6,293 bases of DNA from JBFGRM01 sp041563675 (GTDB taxonomy: Bacteria; Nitrospirota; Nitrospiria; Nitrospirales; Nitrospiraceae). Shown piece by piece: positions 1 through 4,042 of the stretch. The stretch lies in assembly GCA_041563675.1 (NCBI GenBank), contig JBFGRM010000149.1:1-6293 (forward strand), in the 5' to 3' direction. Below the pieces are notes generated by a model. It had not been told where the DNA came from and made no database searches. It was given only the letters and a program-made list of their open reading frames with translations. Each line of letters starts with the position of its first letter. Positions within the stretch are counted from its first letter, which is position 1. The position numbers and the translations under genes are program-made.

Positions 1-2
1 AG

Positions 3-782
3 GATGTGCAGGGGTTTTATCAGGAGGAATACCTCCCCAACCAGACGATCCTGGCCATCGTCGGGGACATCACGCTGGACCAGGTCACCGCAAAGGTCGC
101 GTCGCACTTCGGCGCCTGGAAGCGTCGCGCCACGGCCACGCGAGCCTACCCGGCTCCCAAGCCGGTCAAGACCCCTACGGTCAAACTCATCGATCAGGAT
201 CTCACGCAGTCGACGATCGTGCTGGGCCATGCGGGAGTGAGTCGTACCCATCCCGACTACTATGCCATCAGCGTCATGAACTACATCCTAGGCGCGGGTG
301 GATTTTCCTCACGGCTGATGGACTCCATTCGCGACCGCCAGGGCCTGGCCTACGGCGTGGGGAGCACGTTCGAGGCAAACCTGATGCCCGGCGCCTTTCT
401 CGTGAGCCTGCAGACGCGGAACCAGGCCGCGAACCAGGCCATTGAAGCCGTGCGGAAAGAGATCAGGGGGATCCGCGAGGAGCCCGTGAGCGAGGAGGAG
501 CTGGAGGAGACGAAAGCGTATTTGATCGGCAGCTTCCCCATGCGTCTCGACACGGTCTCCGATATCGCGCGGGTGCTGACCCTCGTCGAGCTCTACGGGT
601 TGGGTCTCGAATACTTCACCCAATACCCCGCCTGGATCGAGGCGGTCACGCGCGAGGACGTTCTGCGGGTCGCCCGCGAACATCTTGACCCGGATCGTTA
701 TGTCCTCGTGCTGGTGGGCAAGCTGGACGAAGCCCGGATCGCCCTGGAGGGGGCGCACCGATTGGTGGACCGACATGAATGA
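3..782 (+). CDS. M16-family peptidase/processing-protease-like protein, C-terminal part (5' end outside window)
   Basis: The frame is open from the left edge (first full codon at 3) to TGA at 780-782, giving 259 visible residues of a protein usually about 400-480 long. Visible residues 1-22 match the end of the M16 N-terminal domain (FY...Y.PN...ILAIVGD). Residues about 65-240 form a second M16 domain with GAGGFSSRL (97-105) and R-x-R-QGLAY (110-117), the Arg/Tyr-type substrate-binding signature of the C-terminal M16 domain. The zinc site HxxEH would lie in the missing N-terminal half, so I cannot say whether this is the catalytic member or the inactive partner often encoded beside it. M16 proteins degrade or process peptides, typically in the periplasm of Gram-negatives; any signal peptide is off-window. 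The 3' end overlaps larE by 8 nt (ATGAATGA), suggesting translational coupling. Family assignment is firm; function and start are unknown. Confidence 0.9.
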   Translation, partial: DVQGFYQEEYLPNQTILAIVGDITLDQVTAKVASHFGAWKRRATATRAYPAPKPVKTPTVKLIDQDLTQSTIVLGHAGVSRTHPDYYAISVMNYILGAGGFSSRLMDSIRDRQGLAYGVGSTFEANLMPGAFLVSLQTRNQAANQAIEAVRKEIRGIREEPVSEEELEETKAYLIGSFPMRLDTVSDIARVLTLVELYGLGLEYFTQYPAWIEAVTREDVLRVAREHLDPDRYVLVLVGKLDEARIALEGAHRLVDRHE

Positions 783-1593
783 GACGCTCACGCCTCCGCT
801 GGCGGACAAGCTCGACCGGTTGCATCAGATTTTCGAAGACATGGGCTCCGTCCTCGTGGCTTTCTCGGGCGGCATCGACAGCACACTGGTCTACAAGGTG
901 GCCCGCGACGCAATCGGCGATCGTGCGCTGGCCGTGACGGCGGTCTCTCCGACCTTTCCGGCGGTCGAGCTGGACATCGCGCGGCGTATTGCGGCGGAGA
1001 TCGGCGGACGGCACCTGGTCATCGACACGGACCAGCTCGCGCTGCCCGCTTTCACGCGCAACGATGCCTCCCGCTGCTATCATTGCAAAGCGGATCTGTA
1101 CCAGGCCTTGACCACGATCAAGGAGCGAGCCGGGCTGGCCACGATCGCGGACGGCACCAATGTCGACGACCTCGGCGACGACCGCCCCGGCATCACCGCC
1201 GCCCGGGAGTGGCACGTCCGCAGCCCACTCGTTGACGCCCAATGCTCGAAGGAGGATATTCGAGCCTTGTCGAGGACGCTGGGGATTTCCACTTGGGACA
1301 AACCGGCGGCCGCGTGCCTGTCATCGCGGATTCCGCGGGGTATTGCCATCACACGAGAGAAGCTGACACGGGTCGAGCGGGCGGAGGCGGTGCTGTTCGA
1401 GGCAGGATTTCGGCAGGTGCGCGTCCGCGATCAGGGTGACTGCGCGCGCATCGAGGTGGGCACGGACGAGCTGGCCGCCATGCTGGCCCCCGGCAAGCGC
1501 GAATGGGTCGTCGCCGGCATCAAGCAGGCCGGCTTTCGATTCGTCACGCTCGACCTGGAAGGGTATCGGACGGGCAGCACCAACAAGACGTGA
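775..1593 (+). CDS. larE: ATP-dependent sacrificial sulfur transferase LarE
   Basis: This 272-aa protein is full length for LarE. The family adenylates the carboxylate of pyridinium-3,5-biscarboxylic acid mononucleotide and inserts sulfur, a step in making the nickel-pincer nucleotide cofactor of lactate racemase-type (LarA) enzymes; it is cytoplasmic. Visible motifs are the PP-loop SGGIDST (31-37), CYHC (Cys101 and Cys104), the GTNVDDLGDDRPG segment (127-139) and WDKPAAACLSSR (174-185) with Cys181. The last is the conserved segment I take to hold the sacrificial or cluster-binding cysteine. ATG 775 was chosen because it overlaps the upstream stop, has a GGTGG-like ribosome site just upstream, and puts the PP-loop at the usual distance from the N-terminus. 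The same frame stays open further upstream inside the M16 gene, but those starts would add non-homologous residues. No larB or larC lies in the window. The stop codon sits inside an inverted heptamer array. Confidence 0.93.
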   Translation: MNETLTPPLADKLDRLHQIFEDMGSVLVAFSGGIDSTLVYKVARDAIGDRALAVTAVSPTFPAVELDIARRIAAEIGGRHLVIDTDQLALPAFTRNDASRCYHCKADLYQALTTIKERAGLATIADGTNVDDLGDDRPGITAAREWHVRSPLVDAQCSKEDIRALSRTLGISTWDKPAAACLSSRIPRGIAITREKLTRVERAEAVLFEAGFRQVRVRDQGDCARIEVGTDELAAMLAPGKREWVVAGIKQAGFRFVTLDLEGYRTGSTNKT

Positions 1594-1692
1594 GGCGGGA
1601 GGCGTAAAGCGGGAGGCGGAAGGAGCTGGAGCGCCCCCGAGGGAGTCTCTCCGAGTTTTTTCGCCTGCCGCCTTCCGCTTACCACCTCACGC
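1588..1692. repeat. Inverted heptamer array A (GCGGNAG unit) between convergent larE and atpF
   Basis: On the plus strand, five 7-nt units run from 1588 to 1622, four of them starting with GCG and the first being ACGTGAG. On the minus strand, five units of the same type run from 1692 down to 1658 (GCGTGAG first, then GTG or GCG starts). Aligned as stem arms, 1592-1625 and 1662-1695 match at 26 of 34 positions. The larE stop (1591-1593) and the atpF stop (1689-1687) both lie in the outermost unit of their arm. The loop holds a small GGAG/CTCC hairpin (1642-1652) followed, three bases later, by six Ts (1656-1661). This could act as a weak rho-independent terminator for larE. The long stem could serve as a shared 3' end for both transcripts. 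The repeat is directly visible; the terminator role is inferred. Confidence 0.8.
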
Positions 1693-2193
1693 CTTCCTGT
1701 TCTGAGTGATGGCTTCGAGGGCTTCGTCAGCGAAGCGCCGGTGGTCGGCATCGGTGAGGCTTCGCTCGACGACCTTTTCCGCGACCTGAAGTGCCAATTC
1801 CGTGGTCTCCGCACGGATCTGCTGAATCGCCTTCCGCCGTTCGTGATCGATCTCCCGCGCCGTTTCGGCCTTGATCCGATCCGACTCCGCCTGCAGACGC
1901 TGCTCGTTTTCCTCCAGCGCCCGCTGCGCGCGTTCCTTGGCCTGCCCGAGGATCCCTTCCGCCTCCTGGGAAGCCGCGGCGATCTTGGCCTCGTACTCCT
2001 TCATCTTTCGTTCGGCTTCAGCGCGATGCCTTTCGGCCTGGTCCAGACTCTCCTTAATCTTGCGCTCCCGCATCTCGAGGGCCTCGAGGATCGGCGGGAA
2101 GGCAAACTTGTACAGCAGGAAGAACAGCACCGCGAAGGACACAATCTCCCAGAAAATGAGGGAGGAGAAAAAATGAGTGTCGAACTGTGGCAT
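1687..2193 (-). CDS. atpF: F0F1 ATP synthase subunit b
   Basis: This 168-aa protein is normal for the family. The N-terminus has one membrane helix (about residues 11-30, FWEIVSFAVLFFLLYKFAF) followed by PPI. The rest is a long charged, Ala/Glu/Arg-rich amphipathic helix (about 36-165), the parallel coiled coil that forms the peripheral stalk tying the a-subunit to F1. ATG at 2193 follows an AGG six bases upstream and places the membrane helix where expected. It is the last gene of the atpZ-atpB-atpE-atpF order on the minus strand. Unlike many operons, no delta, alpha, gamma, beta or epsilon gene follows, because transcription meets convergent larE. Only one b-type subunit is seen; a second b' gene, if any, is elsewhere. 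The last residues and stop overlap inverted array A. Confidence 0.96.
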   Translation of the reverse strand: MPQFDTHFFSSLIFWEIVSFAVLFFLLYKFAFPPILEALEMRERKIKESLDQAERHRAEAERKMKEYEAKIAAASQEAEGILGQAKERAQRALEENEQRLQAESDRIKAETAREIDHERRKAIQQIRAETTELALQVAEKVVERSLTDADHRRFADEALEAITQNRKA

Positions 2194-2210
2194 ACAAGAC
2201 CTACAGTAAT

Positions 2211-2304
2211 GTCAGTTACGTCAGTTTGGTCAGTTGCGTCAGTCAGGTGTGTGAGCCGACCAACTGACTGAACTGACCCAACCGACCAAACGGACCCAAC
2301 TGAC
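2211..2304. repeat. Inverted nonamer array B (GTCAGTTNG unit) between atpE and atpF
   Basis: Four 9-nt units starting with GTCAGT lie at 2211-2246 on the plus strand. Five units of the same family lie on the minus strand from 2304 down to 2260. As stem arms, 2211-2243 and 2272-2304 match at 28 of 33 positions, with further partial pairing towards the centre. The array fills the 124-bp gap between the atpE stop (ends 13 nt away) and the atpF start (17 nt away), leaving only the atpF ribosome site outside it. On the atp mRNA it should form a long intercistronic hairpin. Array and pairing are directly visible; any effect on mRNA stability or termination is inferred. Confidence 0.85.
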
Positions 2305-2317
2305 TCAATATATTGCC

Positions 2318-2548
2318 TTACTTTCTGAGTCCCATGATGATGAACGCGATGACGAGGCCGTACAGCGCGATCGCCTCGACCAGAGCGAAGCCGATCCACA
2401 TGTACTTGCCCACGCGTCCCTCGGCTTCCGGCTGCCGGGCCACCGCCTCGATCATCTTGCCGAAGATATAGCCGATGCCGACTCCGGCGCCCGCAAACCC
2501 GGCGGCCGCCAATCCCATTCCAACCAGCGCTGCTGCTGCGGATTCCAT
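2318..2548 (-). CDS. atpE: F0F1 ATP synthase subunit c
   Basis: This 76-aa proteolipid forms the rotating c-ring. It is a two-helix hairpin: TM1 (about 5-33) carries the glycine-rich packing motif (Gly20, 22, 24, 26), the polar loop has ARQPE (37-41), and TM2 (about 50-73) carries the ion-binding carboxylate Glu58 in FALVEAIALYG. Compared with Na+-type rings, the Gln of TM1 is Ile25 and the Ser after the Glu is Ala59, so proton coupling is expected. ATG 2548 has a strong Shine-Dalgarno on the minus strand. The gene is flanked on both sides by inverted repeat arrays (B and C). This may matter because subunit c is needed in many copies per complex. Confidence 0.97.
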   Translation of the reverse strand: MESAAAALVGMGLAAAGFAGAGVGIGYIFGKMIEAVARQPEAEGRVGKYMWIGFALVEAIALYGLVIAFIIMGLRK

Positions 2549-2556
2549 CTAAACAA

Positions 2557-2561
2557 CCTCC
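2557..2561 (-). promoter_or_regulatory. Strong Shine-Dalgarno of atpE (GGAGG)
   Basis: Read on the minus strand, GGAGG followed by TTGTTTAG lies 8 nt before the atpE ATG. It is the best ribosome-binding site in the operon: atpF has only AGG, atpB GGA, and atpZ nothing clear. This fits the high synthesis rate subunit c needs. Confidence 0.8.
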
Positions 2562-2576
2562 AATCTGGAAAAGAAT

Positions 2577-2666
2577 AGTTTTGAGTTTTGAGTTCTTAGT
2601 TTTGAGTTTGGAGTGTTCTTGATGCCTATCTTTCAACTGAGAACTAGGAACTCAAAACTCAAAACT
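2577..2666. repeat. Inverted heptamer array C (AGTTTTG unit) between atpB and atpE
   Basis: Six 7-nt units starting with AGT run from 2577 to 2618 on the plus strand. Five units starting with AGTT run on the minus strand from 2666 down to 2632. Arms 2577-2608 and 2635-2666 match at 29 of 32 positions, including 19 perfect matches at the outer end, with a spacer of about 26 nt. This is the most regular of the four arrays. It is strongly A+T-rich against G+C-rich flanking genes. It starts 10 nt after the atpB stop and ends 28 nt before the atpE start, just upstream of the atpE Shine-Dalgarno. Five Ts on the plus strand follow the right arm (2669-2673), but no plus-strand gene would use them. 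Confidence 0.88.
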
Positions 2667-2676
2667 TCTTTTTCCG

Positions 2677-3423
2677 CTAATGTGCGTGCTCGACGTGCCC
2701 GTGAAGATTCAGTGCGTCTCCCATATAGACGCAGGTCAAGACCGTAAAGATGTACGCCTGAATGAAGGCAATGGCAATCTCGAGGCCGTTGATGGCGATC
2801 GTGAAGACGAACGGGAGCCAGCCGACCAACAGTGGCAGCGACAGGGCCATCCCGAACAGCACGGCGAGGACCGTGTGGCCGGCCGTCATGTTGGCGAACA
2901 GCCGTACGGCGAGGGACAGGGGCCGTGCGAGCTGGCTGATCACCTCGATGGGCACCATGAGCGGAAGCAGCCATGCGGGCGTGCCTTCCGGCACCAGAAT
3001 GCCGAGAAACTTTGCGCCGTGCTTCATGACGCCGACGACCAGGCTCATGCCATAGACAAAGAGAGCGAACAGGCCTGTGACCACAATTTGGCTGGTCACG
3101 GTGTAGGAGCCGGGGATCATGCCGAGCAAATTGCTGAACAAGATGAAGACGAAAAGGGTCGCGATAAAGGGAAAGAACTTCATGCCCTCTTTGCCCATGG
3201 TATCCATGATCATGCCGCGAATGAAATCGACCAAGACCTCGGCCATGCTCTGCAGCTTTGTGGGGACCAAGCCCTTCCTGGCACCGGCCGCGATCAGGAG
3301 GAAGGCAACGAGCCCGACCACCACCCACATCATGACCACGGCCTTGTTGATGCACAGGTTGTAGCCGAACAACGGCAGGTCGACGTAGCAATGGAGCTCG
3401 AATGCGTGGAGTGGATCTTCCAT
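2677..3423 (-). CDS. atpB: F0F1 ATP synthase subunit a
   Basis: This 248-aa membrane protein forms the two proton half-channels beside the c-ring. Hydrophobic helices lie at about 29-48, 83-104, 112-133, 150-170, 185-205 and 206-232. The stator arginine is Arg174 in SLAVRLFANMTAGH, with Asn178 conserved. Gln222 lies in the FIQAYIFTVLTCVY helix. His183 and Glu215 occupy the positions of E. coli Glu219 and His245, a reciprocal swap known from other bacteria and mitochondria. ATG 3423 is preferred, with GGA six bases upstream; a GTG directly before it (3426) is an alternative that adds one residue. The short His-rich C-terminus (HGHVEHAH) is unremarkable. Array D lies upstream and array C downstream. 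Confidence 0.97.
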   Translation of the reverse strand: MEDPLHAFELHCYVDLPLFGYNLCINKAVVMMWVVVGLVAFLLIAAGARKGLVPTKLQSMAEVLVDFIRGMIMDTMGKEGMKFFPFIATLFVFILFSNLLGMIPGSYTVTSQIVVTGLFALFVYGMSLVVGVMKHGAKFLGILVPEGTPAWLLPLMVPIEVISQLARPLSLAVRLFANMTAGHTVLAVLFGMALSLPLLVGWLPFVFTIAINGLEIAIAFIQAYIFTVLTCVYMGDALNLHGHVEHAH

Positions 3424-3439
3424 CACGAATCCAAAAGAT

Positions 3440-3533
3440 GTGAAAAGTGAAAGGTGAAACGTGAAAAGACCGACATAGCGGTGTTCCTAGCGCTCCGCTT
3501 CAACCTCCTCACTTTTCACTCCTCACTTTTCAC
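3440..3533. repeat. Inverted heptamer array D (GTGAAAN unit) between atpZ and atpB
   Basis: Four 7-nt units starting with GTGAAA run from 3440 to 3467 on the plus strand. Four units starting with GTGA run on the minus strand from 3533 down to 3506. Arms 3440-3466 and 3507-3533 match at 21 of 27 positions across a 40-nt spacer. The conserved part of each unit is GTGA; the last three bases vary. The array starts 10 nt past the atpZ stop and ends 16 nt before the atpB start, so it fills almost the whole 120-bp gap. It is A+T-rich, like array C. A hairpin between the first two cistrons is predicted; the role is unknown. Confidence 0.82.
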
Positions 3534-3543
3534 TTCCTCGTTG

Positions 3544-3822
3544 TCATTTCGGCCACTGTTGCGCCCTCCGGTACGCGTTTCGAATCCCGGCGGCGACACC
3601 GAGCACCAGGCCGATCACGATTCCCCAGGGGCTCGAGCCGAGGAGGTAGGTATCGATCAGCCACCCGAGTCCGCCTCCGACGATCAGCGATGCCAGCAGC
3701 TCGGTTCCGATGCGAACCGCCTGTCCCAAGCCTGCGTAGAACGGGTCATTCGAAGGGGGCACGATGTGGTGAGCACGATGCGCGGAGCGTGCAATGACGA
3801 CGCACGGCGTCCTCGTCGTCAT
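3544..3822 (-). CDS. atpZ: AtpZ/AtpI-family F0F1 ATPase accessory membrane protein
   Basis: The conserved part starts at DPFYAGLGQAVRIG and is a two-helix membrane hairpin (GTELLASLIVGGGLGWLID, then SPWGIVIGLVLGVAAGI) ending in a basic tail. This matches the ATPase_gene1/AtpZ family (about 70-100 aa) encoded first in F0 operons; the family is linked to c-ring assembly or Mg2+/Ca2+ transport. The start is uncertain. ATG 3855 gives 103 aa but overlaps a candidate -10 box. ATG 3822 (92 aa, with a GGA seven bases upstream) is used here. GTG 3762 gives 72 aa and the N-terminus most like the family, but has no ribosome site. Residues between 3822 and 3762 look unlike the family. No separate PF03899-type AtpI gene is seen between this gene and atpB. 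Confidence 0.85.
   Translation of the reverse strand: MTTRTPCVVIARSAHRAHHIVPPSNDPFYAGLGQAVRIGTELLASLIVGGGLGWLIDTYLLGSSPWGIVIGLVLGVAAGIRNAYRRAQQWPK
3794..3822 (-). promoter_or_regulatory. Perfect 9-bp hairpin at the 5' end of the atpZ region
   Basis: ATGACGACG (3794-3802) and its exact reverse complement (3814-3822) flank an 11-nt loop. On the minus-strand transcript the first three bases of the hairpin are the candidate ATG at 3822. If translation starts there, the start codon is paired; if it starts at GTG 3762, the hairpin is in the leader. It could tune translation of the first F0 gene. It may also be chance in G+C-rich DNA. Confidence 0.4.
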
Positions 3823-3853
3823 CACTGCGTCCAGCGCGGCACAATAACGCGCC

Positions 3854-3883
3854 ATTCAAGCAAAATCGTCCGCCGAATGTCAA
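3854..3883 (-). promoter_or_regulatory. Candidate sigma-70-type promoter of the F0 operon
   Basis: On the minus strand a perfect TTGACA (3883-3878) is followed after 18 nt by TTGAAT (3859-3854), which matches TATAAT at 4 of 6 positions. Transcription would start near 3847. The hexamer overlaps the ATG at 3855, so if the promoter is real that ATG cannot be the atpZ start. It is the only good -35 match I see in the divergent gap. The weak -10 keeps confidence moderate. Confidence 0.4.
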
Positions 3884-4042
3884 GGACAAGCGCCGCCGGA
3901 GGGGTACGAGAGGCGGGCGCCTCGCCTGCCAGAAGATACGGTCCAGAGACAACGAGGCGCGCCGGAGACCCGGAAGACTTGCAGGCCGATGCGTCCGCGG
4001 TGATCTAGCGCCTCCCTTTCACGTTGTGCTAAGAACACCCCT
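3856..4042. other. Divergent intergenic region between the F0 operon and pabB
   Basis: This 187-bp gap separates the minus-strand atp operon from plus-strand pabB. It holds the candidate atp promoter at its left end and a short GAGGCG/CGCCTC inverted repeat near 3911-3924. I see no convincing promoter for pabB and no coding potential. Unlike every other large gap here, it contains no phased inverted repeat array. Confidence 0.6.

Noticed and set aside
646..1242. 198-residue minus-strand frame opposite the M16 gene and larE
   Set aside because: It is antisense to two well-supported genes and shows no recognisable motif.
1642..1661. Strong rho-independent terminator for larE
   Set aside because: The stem next to the T6 run is only 4 bp, so I mention it inside array A rather than as a terminator of its own.
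2001..2636. 211-residue minus-strand frame with KLKT-type and SVG-type short repeats
   Set aside because: The peptide repeats are translations of arrays B and C, and the middle is atpE and atpF read in the wrong frame. Such frames can be mis-annotated as hypothetical proteins.
2680..3450. Long plus-strand open frame antisense to atpB
   Set aside because: It is the mirror frame of the clear subunit a gene; its composition (many His, Gln, Asp) fits reverse-strand hydrophobic codons and no family is recognisable.
1588..3533. CRISPR array
   Set aside because: Repeat units are only 7-9 nt, contiguous and degenerate, with no 25-40 nt repeats or unique spacers and no cas genes.
1588..3533. MITEs or insertion sequence remnants
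   Set aside because: The arrays share no common terminal inverted repeat, show no target duplications, and each site has its own unit sequence.
3760..3780. CACGATG repeated 14 nt apart (3760-3766 and 3774-3780), a possible fifth heptamer array
   Set aside because: There are only two copies, with no matching inverted arm, inside or next to atpZ coding sequence; chance is likely.
3454..4008. 184-residue plus-strand open frame across array D, atpZ and the promoter gap
   Set aside because: It reads through repeat sequence and antisense to atpZ, with a low-complexity Ser/Leu/Phe start from the array.
3960..4042. Promoter for pabB
   Set aside because: I found no pair of hexamers with acceptable spacing and match.
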